44,837 nucleotides of DNA from Candidatus Methanoperedens sp. (GTDB lineage Archaea; Halobacteriota; Methanosarcinia; Methanosarcinales; Methanoperedenaceae): assembly GCA_026552955.1 (NCBI GenBank), contig JAPMTS010000054.1, positions 1 to 44,837 of the forward strand, written 5' to 3'. A program made the position numbers and the translations under genes. The stretch's first letter is position 1. Every line of letters starts with the position of its first letter. The notes under the pieces are model-generated. The model was not told where the DNA came from. It saw nothing but the letters and a program-made list of their open reading frames with translations, and did no database searches. This document shows, piece after piece, positions 7,762-15,456 of this stretch.

Positions 7762-8478
7762 TCATTTTTCAGAAAGTATGACCTTTGCGAGTTCATCGAT
7801 CTCTTTTACTATAACTTCCTTGCGTTTCATTTCGACAGCCAGAATACTCAATATTTTAACTCCCACCTCTTGTTTCATTGGGCTCATTTCAGTTATTGAT
7901 TTTTTTGAAGCACCAAGGATCTGCAATAATGTAGGGATCCTGGGTTGATTGATCTCTTTTGTAACAGTCACCAAAGCGGGAAGTTTAGTTTTTGATACCT
8001 CATATCGATTTTCAAGCTCCCGCTCAACAATGATCTCACCATCATTCAGCTCAATTTTTCTTGCATAGGTTAAAACTGGAATTCCAAGAACTTGTGCTAA
8101 TCTCGGACCTGTCTGAAAGGAATACTCATCTATGGAAGCTTCCCCGCATAGAATAAGATCATATTTTAGCTGTTGAATAGATCCGGCAAGGATAGCTGCT
8201 ATTCCCAGGTGATCGATCTCTTCGGTATATTGATATATAAAAGCTTCATCTGCGCCCATAGCCAGGGCTTCCTTTGCAGCATCTTTTGTGCCATAGATTA
8301 TAGCTATGACCTTTCCGCTGTGTTTTTCCTTAATTCTCAGTGCCTCTTCAAGTGCATTCTTATCAAAATCGCTAAGCTTTCTGGCAACACCTTCTGTTAA
8401 AGGACATTTGGTTGAAGTATCTACTCGTATCTGCCCCAGGTCGAATATCTGCTTTAAACATACAATGATTTCAGGCAT
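7762..8478 (-). CDS. etfB: electron transfer flavoprotein, beta subunit
   Basis: EtfB/FixA, 238 residues, binds the AMP or second flavin of ETF. It starts with the family's MPEIIVCLKQIFD. Other marks are RVDTSTKCPLTEGVARKLSDFDKNALEEALR in outline, VIAIIYGTKDAAKEALAMGADEAF, DLILCGEASIDEYSFQTGPRLA and the late stretch LPALVTVTKEINQPRIPTL. ATG at 8478 is chosen because GAGGAG lies just upstream at 8481-8487; a longer frame to 8529 has no such site. Whether it bifurcates (second FAD) or binds AMP cannot be decided by eye. Confidence 0.93.
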   Translation of the reverse strand: MPEIIVCLKQIFDLGQIRVDTSTKCPLTEGVARKLSDFDKNALEEALRIKEKHSGKVIAIIYGTKDAAKEALAMGADEAFIYQYTEEIDHLGIAAILAGSIQQLKYDLILCGEASIDEYSFQTGPRLAQVLGIPVLTYARKIELNDGEIIVERELENRYEVSKTKLPALVTVTKEINQPRIPTLLQILGASKKSITEMSPMKQEVGVKILSILAVEMKRKEVIVKEIDELAKVILSEK

Positions 8479-8606
8479 TTCTCCTCTTGATGAATATGGT
8501 CTTGTATTAAGATTTTTAAATAGAACCAACTGAACCCTGATTATAATTGGAATGCACAGAATAAAACCCTTTGCATCATTTGAATAAATCTGGCGAATAA
8601 TAAAAA

Positions 8607-8765
8607 TTATCTTCCTAAAATATCCGGTTTACCAGATAAGGCTGCGTATAGATCATCTTTTTCTTTCTGGGGTGCATTGAACTTTTCAAGCGTTGCAGTC
8701 AACAGTTTCATCTCTCCTTGCCAGTTGCTTTCTGGTATGTTAAGCCCTGTATGTATTTTTGCGAT
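8607..8765 (-). pseudogene. C-terminal remnant of a group 1 truncated haemoglobin
   Basis: The 52 residues from IAKIHTGLNIPESNW through LTATLEKFNAPQKEKDDLYA to the stop match the last third of group 1 (TrHbN-type) truncated haemoglobins: the (K/H)xHxGLxI motif, a Trp or Phe two helical turns on, and the tail TLxKFxVPxxExxEL. The frame upstream (to 8882) is AT-rich and encodes no globin. The haem-binding F helix and the distal B/E helices are therefore missing. This is a 5'-truncated gene fossil. A new short protein built on this fragment cannot be excluded. Confidence 0.55.
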
Positions 8766-8868
8766 TGAACATAAATTATATCTGGATACGCAAAATATAA
8801 AATAAACAAATGAATTAAATTTAATAATTATTAATACATATATATATAATTTGGAAGTCAGATATAAA

Positions 8869-9333
8869 ATGCCCGATAACATCGATATCCTTCACTCTAA
8901 AGTTCTCGATCGTTACATCGAGATACAATCTTGGTGTAAATTGTGTTCACTCAGGTTTGTCCCGCCAGGAAAAAAACCTCAAGAAAAAAAAACATATGAC
9001 ATTACTTTCGAATTAGAACGCTATTTTGAAGGGGAAATTATTGATTTTTCATTTGATGTTGATATCTCCTATCTATCCCCCTTTGAGCAAAAAGTGCTTA
9101 CCCAAACCAGAAAAATCAAATATGGTAAGACAATCACCTATTCGGAACTGGCAGAAAAAATAGGCAGCAGGGCATATCGGGCAGTGGGAAATGCGCTTTC
9201 TAAAAATCCTGTCCCAATTATTATTCCCTGCCACAGGGTCGTGGCAAAAAAAGGTATCGGCGGATATTCGCAAGGTTTAGAAATTAAAACCAGATTGCTT
9301 GAACTTGAAAAAAGAAATCTCAATAACCTTTAA
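8869..9333 (+). CDS. ogt: methylated-DNA--[protein]-cysteine S-methyltransferase
   Basis: A suicide DNA-repair protein that removes O6-alkyl groups from guanine. It has 154 residues from ATG 8869; a TTG at 8851 would add six. The acceptor Cys121 lies in IIIPCHRVV, preceded by SRAYRAVGNALSKNP (helix-turn-helix and Asn hinge) and followed by GGYSQGLEIKTRLLELE. The N-terminal domain is diverged, with a CKLC pair, as in many archaeal Ogt proteins. It stands alone, 27 bp before a tRNA gene. No strong ribosome-binding site is visible for either start. Confidence 0.93.
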   Translation: MPDNIDILHSKVLDRYIEIQSWCKLCSLRFVPPGKKPQEKKTYDITFELERYFEGEIIDFSFDVDISYLSPFEQKVLTQTRKIKYGKTITYSELAEKIGSRAYRAVGNALSKNPVPIIIPCHRVVAKKGIGGYSQGLEIKTRLLELEKRNLNNL

Positions 9334-9360
9334 TATGTCAAAAAGGAATGTGGGGTCAGA

Positions 9361-9432
9361 GCCCCGATGGGGTAGCGGATATCCTTTGAGATTGCGGATC
9401 TTAAGACCCGGGTTCAATTCCCGGCCGGGGCG
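9361..9432 (+). tRNA. tRNA-Arg (anticodon GCG)
   Basis: The 72 bases fold as a cloverleaf. The acceptor GCCCCGA pairs with CCGGGGC, with one A-C mismatch at the seventh pair. The D arm contains TAGCGGAT. The anticodon stem TGAGA/TCTTA holds the loop TTGCGGA, with anticodon GCG at 9394-9396, which reads CGC (Arg). The T arm is CCGGG-TTCAATT-CCCGG and the discriminator is G. No CCA is encoded, as usual in archaea. The anticodon stem is weak (one GC pair and one GT) and the 7-66 mismatch is unusual, so it may be drifting. The identity rests on the anticodon. Confidence 0.85.
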
Positions 9433-9467
9433 CTCAAAATTTTTAGCAATACCCAGTTGAAAAAAAA

Positions 9468-9834
9468 TTAATGAACAACCTGTTTTGTTTTCATTCAAAA
9501 CAGGAATCGCAGGACATTGACTCGTTTGATCACAAGGTCATACAGTGCAATTATCAGGGTAAATGAAGTAAAAACCCGGTTATGGTCATAAGTACACCCA
9601 ACAGCAGCGCAATATTTCTATGCTTTTCAATGCTCCATGAATTGTGCGTTTGATGCGACCAGATAGCCGATTATGAAGAAAAACAGATATGTAAACGGAC
9701 TCCAGCCGCCAAAATTTCTCATACCTATGCCGTCCGGCTGCTGGTTGACAATCAGCTCCATGAAAAAGAAATATCATAAGCATTGCAAGCGCTCTTAGCC
9801 AATCAATATCGTAGCGCCTTTCATTATTCCCCAA
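9468..9834 (-). pseudogene. acyltransferase-3 (OafA-type) gene, broken
   Basis: Pieces of an integral-membrane acyltransferase of the acyltransferase-3 family appear in order but in different frames. The start is MGNNERRYDIDWLRALAMLM followed by IFLFHGA. A middle piece reads GMRNFGGWSPFTYLFFFIIG and YLVASNAQFMEH, then IEKHRNIALLLGVLMTITGF. The last piece is ALYDLVIKRVNVLRFLF, a stop in place of the usual Gly, then MKTKQ. At least two frameshifts, a nonsense codon and large internal deletions (a full gene is about 1.1 kb) make it non-functional. Its start faces the 3' end of the Ig-like protein gene; its 3' end points at the tRNA. Confidence 0.7.
9479..9504. terminator. Hairpin CCTGTTTTG/CAAAACAGG after tRNA-Arg
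   Basis: The exact 9-bp inverted repeats at 9479-9487 and 9496-9504 enclose an 8-nt loop, 46 bp past the tRNA. They also lie over the last codons of the broken acyltransferase gene. A terminator for either transcript is plausible. Confidence 0.4.
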
Positions 9835-9906
9835 TTCCGAATTCCTCCCATATTAACAGAACTCTGACAATTAATTGTATTGTACTTTTCTGTTAAATAA
9901 AGAATT

Positions 9907-11148
9907 CTAAGAATTCCTTTTCATCCTCAGATAGAATACAGCCGCTGTAATTATGGAAATAATGGAGCCCATTATTCCCATTGTGGGAAGGCTGCGAGCC
10001 GCAGGATTGACGGTTATGGGGACAGTCCGCCTGAATATAACCACGTTGTTCTTCTCATCGATGCCCCTTAATTCGACATCAAGCAGATATTTCTTTGCCG
10101 CAGCATTCGGATCGACTTTCACGCGCAAAACGGCATCGCCGCTGTCACCCTTTTCAAGTTTTCCTATGAAATCAGACTTCTCATTGAATTCAAATGGCTG
10201 CGATGCATCCTTAAAAACCCGCAGAGAAACGGAGTCTGCTTTTTCATTGCCCGTGTTCTTGACCTTTATCCTGAAATCCGCGCTGGTCCCGGGAACAAGA
10301 TTCTCCGGTGTGGTATTTATCGATTCTACTATCAGATAAGGAGCAGGCTTGATGGGTATAAGGAGGTCAAGAGTTTTTGTGTTATAGGTACTGTTCTCAT
10401 CATTCTCATCCCTGTAAGTGATCTCAAGCTGCGCTTTATATTCCCCTTCCCTGATATTTTCATCAACATCTACATAGAAATTCGTGGTCTTGCTTGTACC
10501 CTTCTGGATAATGCCGGGGCTGTCCTCATCCGAATAGCTGTATGTGGGTTTGAAACCTGTTGGTAACAATAGTTTGACCTTAACATTCTCTGCATTGCCT
10601 TTTCCGATATTATCAATATTTACTGATAGTTTTGCTTCCTTGGTATCCGCAATGATCTTTTCAGGGGAGGTCACAAGCGCCCCAACCACGAAATCGGCTC
10701 TTTTGGGATCGATATAGATGGGGAACTCTTTTTGCGTCCAGCCGTCTCCCGTATTCCAGTTAAGCGTAATGGTATATGTTCCTTTGAGTGCGTTATCTGC
10801 AACTCTTAATTTATAATGCAGTACATAATATAATTTGTTATCATTTGTACCCATAGATGCCCCGAGATCTTTATCAGGAGAATCCCCGGTTTCAAATAAA
10901 AAGGGGTATTCGGCATCCAGGTGGAATTTCAAGGCTTCAACTGTTCCAGGTATGGTGTTTATTATCTGCCATCTTAAATCCACATCTTTTCCCGCATCAG
11001 CAGGATCAGGATCCTGGTTCATAAAATTTGCCTGTATCCTGCTTCCCTGAGCGCCTGTAAGCGGAGCAGAAGAAACAGGATTAACTATCATCAGCAATAG
11101 CCAGAAAACTATTCCCGTTATTGCGATCTGCTTAACCATTCTATTCAT
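9907..11148 (-). CDS. secreted, membrane-anchored Ig-like protein (COG1361-type)
   Basis: The 413-residue protein has an N-terminal signal peptide (IAITGIVFWLLLMIVNPVSS), several Ig-like domains and a C-terminal membrane helix followed by RMKRNS. The Ig-like parts carry COG1361/CARDB-like phrases such as VNIDNIGKGNAENVKVKLLL, VPGTSADFRIKVKNTGNEKA and LDVELRGIDEKNNVVIFRR. Most of the protein would face the outside. It overlaps the RND half-transporter gene by 4 bp (ATGA) and is last in that operon. It is therefore probably an accessory or adaptor part of the exporter. The cargo is unknown. Confidence 0.8.
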   Translation of the reverse strand: MNRMVKQIAITGIVFWLLLMIVNPVSSAPLTGAQGSRIQANFMNQDPDPADAGKDVDLRWQIINTIPGTVEALKFHLDAEYPFLFETGDSPDKDLGASMGTNDNKLYYVLHYKLRVADNALKGTYTITLNWNTGDGWTQKEFPIYIDPKRADFVVGALVTSPEKIIADTKEAKLSVNIDNIGKGNAENVKVKLLLPTGFKPTYSYSDEDSPGIIQKGTSKTTNFYVDVDENIREGEYKAQLEITYRDENDENSTYNTKTLDLLIPIKPAPYLIVESINTTPENLVPGTSADFRIKVKNTGNEKADSVSLRVFKDASQPFEFNEKSDFIGKLEKGDSGDAVLRVKVDPNAAAKKYLLDVELRGIDEKNNVVIFRRTVPITVNPAARSLPTMGIMGSIISIITAAVFYLRMKRNS

Positions 11149-12329
11149 TTTCGTGCCTCTAATCTTTTAATAAATTTCATATGTTTCCTGATATCAGTTG
11201 TATCGATTATTATCACAAGCGCAGGGACTATTGTTATGGCTGCGACCATACTGGCTGCCACACCGTAGCTCATGATCGTTCCCATATCACCAAGGAAGGT
11301 AAGTTTTCCGAGAGACATTGCCTGGAAACCTATCAGCGCGGCAAGTGTTGTGGTTAACATGGGGATTATTACGTTGTTCAGGGTCACTGCCATAGCATCC
11401 TTTGGACCAATATCCAAATCCGGATGGCGTTCCTTCAGACCCGGGATATTTTGCAGCTCAAACCTGTAGCGTGTTACAACCTGTATCCCGAAATCAATTC
11501 CAATGCCCATGATCATGGATAAGACCCCGGATGTCTGGGAACTCATGCCCATACCGATAAATCCCACATAGCCCATTGCCCAGAGCGTCCCGAATATTAT
11601 TGTGGTCATGGGTGTGAACCCATATTTTATGGAACGGAAGAGCACCAGGATAATTACCAATATCCCAATAAGGGAATACAGGGAAGTCTTTGCCATATCA
11701 GGCCCGATATTCTTCTCCATGACAACCCCTTCCATCGCCGCACCACCGACAGTTGTTTGTATTCCGGGTGGCGGGGATAGTTCATGTATTATCTTATCAA
11801 GCTCGTTTTCCAATGACTTGAGATCTACATCATCGGTGGTTTGTATCTTTACAAGAGCCAGGGTATAATCCTTGCTGATATAATTATCAAGCAGGCCGTT
11901 CTTGCCTGCCAGTTCCTCTACTTCCCTTTCGGACTGGGGAATATGTCCTTGATTAATGTTTTTGAGGACAGTCGCCGCACTTGTTACCTCAATAACATTG
12001 TCAGTATGGGCAAAAAGCTCTGACAGCTGGTTCATATAGAGCAGAACCCGCCCTTCACGGACATCGCGCACTTCATCGGATCCACTATAAGAAGGATCTA
12101 TCTCGACTGCGATAAGAGCAAAGTTGGTGCTTCCGAATTCATTTTCAATGCTGTTCAGGGTGGTTATTGAATCCACATCCCTGGGAAGCATTGATTTCAT
12201 ATCGGATTTTTTTGTTTCGATCGTGCTTATCATCTGGATGGCGTAAGCCGATACCAGAAGCATGATCACAAGCACAGTGAAAGGGTGTCTTGTAATGAGC
12301 TGGGAATATTTTTCAAGAGGTTGAATCAT
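11145..12329 (-). CDS. RND/MMPL-family half-transporter (second half)
   Basis: The 394-residue protein has six predicted helices: one near the N-terminus (FTVLVIMLLVSAYAIQMI), a large outer domain, then five (SLIGILVIILVLFRS onward). This is half of a normal 12-helix RND protein. GIGIDFGIQVVTRYRFEL is the MMPL helix-4 motif with an acidic residue for proton relay. It follows the other half by one base and overlaps the Ig-like partner by 4 bp; GAGGT precedes the ATG. The closest known group is the archaeal HAE3 branch. Two different halves would have to pair as a heterodimer. Confidence 0.88.
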   Translation of the reverse strand: MIQPLEKYSQLITRHPFTVLVIMLLVSAYAIQMISTIETKKSDMKSMLPRDVDSITTLNSIENEFGSTNFALIAVEIDPSYSGSDEVRDVREGRVLLYMNQLSELFAHTDNVIEVTSAATVLKNINQGHIPQSEREVEELAGKNGLLDNYISKDYTLALVKIQTTDDVDLKSLENELDKIIHELSPPPGIQTTVGGAAMEGVVMEKNIGPDMAKTSLYSLIGILVIILVLFRSIKYGFTPMTTIIFGTLWAMGYVGFIGMGMSSQTSGVLSMIMGIGIDFGIQVVTRYRFELQNIPGLKERHPDLDIGPKDAMAVTLNNVIIPMLTTTLAALIGFQAMSLGKLTFLGDMGTIMSYGVAASMVAAITIVPALVIIIDTTDIRKHMKFIKRLEARK

Positions 12330-12330
12330 T

Positions 12331-13512
12331 TTACCTCACCCTTTGCGAGTGTACTTCTTTTAGTTTGGAAAGTTTTTCAAACTTCCTGCTGGTATTCCAG
12401 TATTCATAGTCCTCTTCCAGAAGAATGAATACCGGATTGATAAAAAGAGCGGCAAGGAGACAATAAGCTATACCCAGGGCAAGAGTCTGTCCAAGATGCT
12501 GGATCATGGGAACGGTCGCAAATGAAAGCACTCCAAAACCAACAATGGTCGTCATGCCTGAACCGATGACAGCTGTACCGATCGCATGAACGGTGGTCTT
12601 CATTGATTCAAGCTGGCTTATGTTCTTTGCCCTTTCTTCTTTATACCTGCTCAATACGAATACCCCGTATTCTACTCCCAATCCCAGGATCATGGAGGAA
12701 AGACCCACTGTCGCTACGGAAAGCGGTATTCCGAGCCATCCAAGTGTTCCCATTGTCCAAATCAATCCCAGGGAAAGGGGAGCAAATACCAGCAAGCCAT
12801 GCGTATATGAGCCTTCCATTACAAATAGCAGGAGCAGAATTATGACCGCAGAGACAATAAGTGTCAGGATTGCATCCCTTTTTAACAGGTCAAAAATGGT
12901 CATACGGATAATTGGGGCCCCTGTTATACCAAATTTTACACCGGTGGGTTTTGGTGTGTTTTTGATATGCTCCTGGATCAAATTATCAAAATTTTGAATT
13001 TGTTCTTCCCCAGTTCCTATATCGGCATTCACAAACATAAGCGCCATCTTATAATTCTTACTGAAGAATCCGTCTGTCATGGGATTGCTGCGAAGGGTAT
13101 GTGTGATATTTTCAGGGGTAACCCCTTTTTGCCCCCTGAAAAAACTTGCAGGCGAACTGACGCTTGTTACACTTGTCTCTCCCCTTAAATCTTCATCAAG
13201 GAGGATCATGGCCTGTATTACCCTTGGATCGCGGATATCCCTGACGGCAGTTTTTGAATCCACTGTATCATCAAGCTCTATTGCGATGACCACAGAATCC
13301 TGTCCCCCGAATTTGTCCGTTATCCGGTCGTTGAGTTTAAAGATGGGAAGTTCTTTTGGCATTTCCTTCCTGAAGTCCGAATTTATGGTCAGGTCCCGAA
13401 GGCCGATTCCCAGGAATATTGTCATAAAAATGACTGCTATTGCTAAAATTTTGGTATGCTTTTTTTGTATTTGTGCAAGTTTTGTCAGATAGATTTGAAG
13501 GAAATCTGCCAT
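12331..13512 (-). CDS. RND/MMPL-family half-transporter (first half)
   Basis: This 393-residue paralogue of the next gene has the same 1+5 helix layout. Helix 1 is ILAIAVIFMTIFLGIGL, the outer domain spans about residues 40-215, and helices follow from AILTLIVSAVIILLLLFV. The helix-4 motif reads GLGVEYGVFVLSRYKEE, with Glu where the partner has Asp. The outer part opens with NSDFRKEMPKELPIFKLN, typical of RND porter domains. ATG at 13512 follows AGGTGA. It is the first gene of the exporter operon, divergent from a TrmB-type regulator over 120 bp that holds a palindrome, so regulation by that protein is likely. Confidence 0.88.
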   Translation of the reverse strand: MADFLQIYLTKLAQIQKKHTKILAIAVIFMTIFLGIGLRDLTINSDFRKEMPKELPIFKLNDRITDKFGGQDSVVIAIELDDTVDSKTAVRDIRDPRVIQAMILLDEDLRGETSVTSVSSPASFFRGQKGVTPENITHTLRSNPMTDGFFSKNYKMALMFVNADIGTGEEQIQNFDNLIQEHIKNTPKPTGVKFGITGAPIIRMTIFDLLKRDAILTLIVSAVIILLLLFVMEGSYTHGLLVFAPLSLGLIWTMGTLGWLGIPLSVATVGLSSMILGLGVEYGVFVLSRYKEERAKNISQLESMKTTVHAIGTAVIGSGMTTIVGFGVLSFATVPMIQHLGQTLALGIAYCLLAALFINPVFILLEEDYEYWNTSRKFEKLSKLKEVHSQRVR

Positions 13513-13550
13513 TTAGTCACCTGAATTTTATCTCTATTTGTAAATGCAGG

Positions 13551-13610
13551 TATTTAAAATATTGTGTTTTAAACAACCCATCAGTTGTTTAAATTGAAAA
13601 CATTTAAATA
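13551..13610. promoter_or_regulatory. Divergent TATA boxes around the operator
   Basis: On the plus strand ATTTAAATA (13602-13610) ends 22 bp before the GTG at 13633, which implies a leaderless or nearly leaderless mRNA. On the minus strand ATTTTAAATA (13551-13560) lies about 40 bp upstream of the exporter ATG at 13512. The palindrome lies between the two boxes. Confidence 0.5.
13568..13593. promoter_or_regulatory. Palindromic operator TTTAAACAAC-N6-GTTGTTTAAA
   Basis: The perfect 10-bp inverted repeats at 13568-13577 and 13584-13593 are separated by CCATCA. They lie in the 120-bp divergent region between the exporter operon and the TrmB-type gene. A dimeric winged-helix regulator would fit this geometry. 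The site lies just upstream of TATA boxes on both sides, so binding could control both directions. Confidence 0.65.
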
Positions 13611-13632
13611 GCAATATGGTAAATAATCCCAT

Positions 13633-14481
13633 GTGATTGAAAGATTAAAGAAACTCGGACTTACAAGCTATGAATCACAGGCTTATATTGCCCTTATTAA
13701 ACTCGGAGATGCCGAGGCTGACGAAATAGCGCAAAATGCAAAAATACCCATGGGCAGAATATATAATGTGCTTTCAGGCCTCGAGGAAGCTCATCTTGTC
13801 CGGGCGCAGGATACAAGACCTCGGCGGTATGCTTGTGTTGATCCTGCTACGGCGCTAATGCGTCTTTCAAATGCGAAACAGGAAGAATTAAGACAGGCTT
13901 CACAGGAAATCCAGGATCTTGCCGATGACCTTACAAATGAACTTTCCGGAATTGTTTCGAGAAAGACAGAAAAGAGCTTCTGGACAGTAGCCATCGGGAA
14001 AAAGTCACATGAACTTATAAGGGAGATCATATCCGGGTCAAGAAAAGAATTACTTTTCTTTATGGCTTCGAAGATGACCTCTGAGAGAATAAGAAAAGAA
14101 CTATTGAAGGAAGATTATGTTGAAATTATGACCGCTCTTTATGACGCCATAAAACTGGGGGTCGAGGTTAAAGTAATTCTTAACAATGACGTAGATTTCA
14201 ATAAGCTTGAAGATTCACCAATAGTCAAGAAAATGATGATTCACATTGGAAAGGAATTCAATTGCAGGCTTGCAACTATTCCCGCAACGCCTTTTGATAT
14301 CATCGATGGGGAAAATGTATTGCTCCAGATGCTGAATCCACTTAACCCTGATGAACTTTTTGCGGTGGTCAATATAAGGGATGAAAAACTTGCAGAAGAG
14401 TTGAGGAATAAATTCTTTACAATATGGGATAAGGCAGAAGTGTATTGTGGAAAAAAACATAACTCTTATATAGAACATTAA
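13633..14481 (+). CDS. TrmB-family transcriptional regulator
   Basis: The 282-residue protein has an N-terminal winged helix (LKKLGLTSYESQAYIALIKLG, IPMGRIYNVLSGLEEAHLV), a coiled linker rich in Glu and Gln (about 85-115), and a C-terminal effector domain of the TrmB type (SHELIREIISGSRKELLFF onward). The start is GTG 13633; the nearby ATG at 13631 is out of frame and stops at once. Family members sense sugars or other small molecules. The divergent split-RND operon and the shared palindrome suggest that it controls that exporter and itself. The ligand is unknown. Confidence 0.88.
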   Translation: MIERLKKLGLTSYESQAYIALIKLGDAEADEIAQNAKIPMGRIYNVLSGLEEAHLVRAQDTRPRRYACVDPATALMRLSNAKQEELRQASQEIQDLADDLTNELSGIVSRKTEKSFWTVAIGKKSHELIREIISGSRKELLFFMASKMTSERIRKELLKEDYVEIMTALYDAIKLGVEVKVILNNDVDFNKLEDSPIVKKMMIHIGKEFNCRLATIPATPFDIIDGENVLLQMLNPLNPDELFAVVNIRDEKLAEELRNKFFTIWDKAEVYCGKKHNSYIEH

Positions 14482-14496
14482 CTCTGGTAAGATTGC

Positions 14497-14550
14497 GATG
14501 GGCAGGTCATTTTTTATATACACTAACCCCCACTCCCCAACCTGTCCATC
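14497..14550. repeat. 54-bp hairpin repeat, copy 1
   Basis: This copy is identical over all 54 bases to the one at 14729-14782, in the same orientation. The ends GATGGGCAGGT and ACCTGTCCATC are inverted repeats with one mismatch, enclosing a TATA-like TTTTTTATATA and a C-rich stretch. It starts 15 bp after the TrmB gene stop. It could be a terminator or a member of a dispersed REP/MITE-like family. Confidence 0.75.
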
Positions 14551-14728
14551 GTCACTTGTTTTCGAAATTTTTTAATTTATTTGGAGAAATTATCCATCAC
14601 AAGTAAGATCAATGGCCAAGCTTTGACCGTTCCTCAATGGAATCTGTGCTTTCTAAATCCGGCGATAATAAAAAGTCCCTTGTTTCAAGCGTTAACTATA
14701 TATATTATAATATATCATCAAGACTATT
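14551..14728. other. Spacer between the two 54-bp repeats, no gene seen
   Basis: This is 178 bases of mostly AT-rich sequence with no convincing coding frame, ending in an (AT)-rich tract at about 14697-14716. On the minus strand a short stretch reads like protein, but I recognise no family. Confidence 0.5.
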
Positions 14729-14782
14729 GATGGGCAGGTCATTTTTTATATACACTAACCCCCACTCCCCAACCTGTCCATC
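14729..14782. repeat. 54-bp hairpin repeat, copy 2
   Basis: An exact copy of 14497-14550, 232 bp further on. It lies 17 bp past the stop of the minus-strand riboflavin synthase gene. Each copy therefore follows the 3' end of one of two convergent genes, which fits a two-way terminator role. Confidence 0.75.
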
Positions 14783-14799
14783 ATTGTGTTCATAGTATG

Positions 14800-15264
<465 letters not shown>

Positions 15265-15388
15265 CTATTCAATCAAAATAGCTTTTAACATATACTAAGT
15301 TTTTGCCGATAATAGATTAAATATTGGCTTATATGGTAGATTCATAAGGGTATAAGATCGGCATTAGATAGTTTTTGTGATGCATGAA

Positions 15389-15431
15389 TATATAACCAAT
15401 ATACATGGAAACTATATAACCAATACACATG
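15389..15431. repeat. Two 19-bp direct repeats, TATATAACCAATAyACATG
   Basis: Copies at 15389-15407 and 15413-15431 differ at one base and are 24 bp apart. They lie in the 195-bp gap between riboflavin synthase (starting at 15261, minus) and the end of a histidine kinase gene. They may be a regulatory site upstream of ribC or a small duplication. Confidence 0.4.
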
Positions 15432-15456
15432 TTTATAACATTTTTGATTATAAACC

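Noticed and set aside
8766-8882. Upstream part of the frame that contains the haemoglobin remnant
   Set aside because: It is an AT-rich translated promoter region with no globin features and overlaps the start of ogt on the other strand.
9586-9834. Intact 82-residue protein in the acyltransferase region
   Set aside because: Only the first 27 or so residues match the family; the rest is the family's sequence read in the wrong frame.
14551-14728. Possible gene remnant between the 54-bp repeats
   Set aside because: A short minus-strand stretch reads plausibly, but no family is recognisable and stops are frequent.
14497-14782. Possible CRISPR-like array in the 54-bp repeats
   Set aside because: There are only two copies, the 178-bp spacer is far too long, and no cas genes are present.
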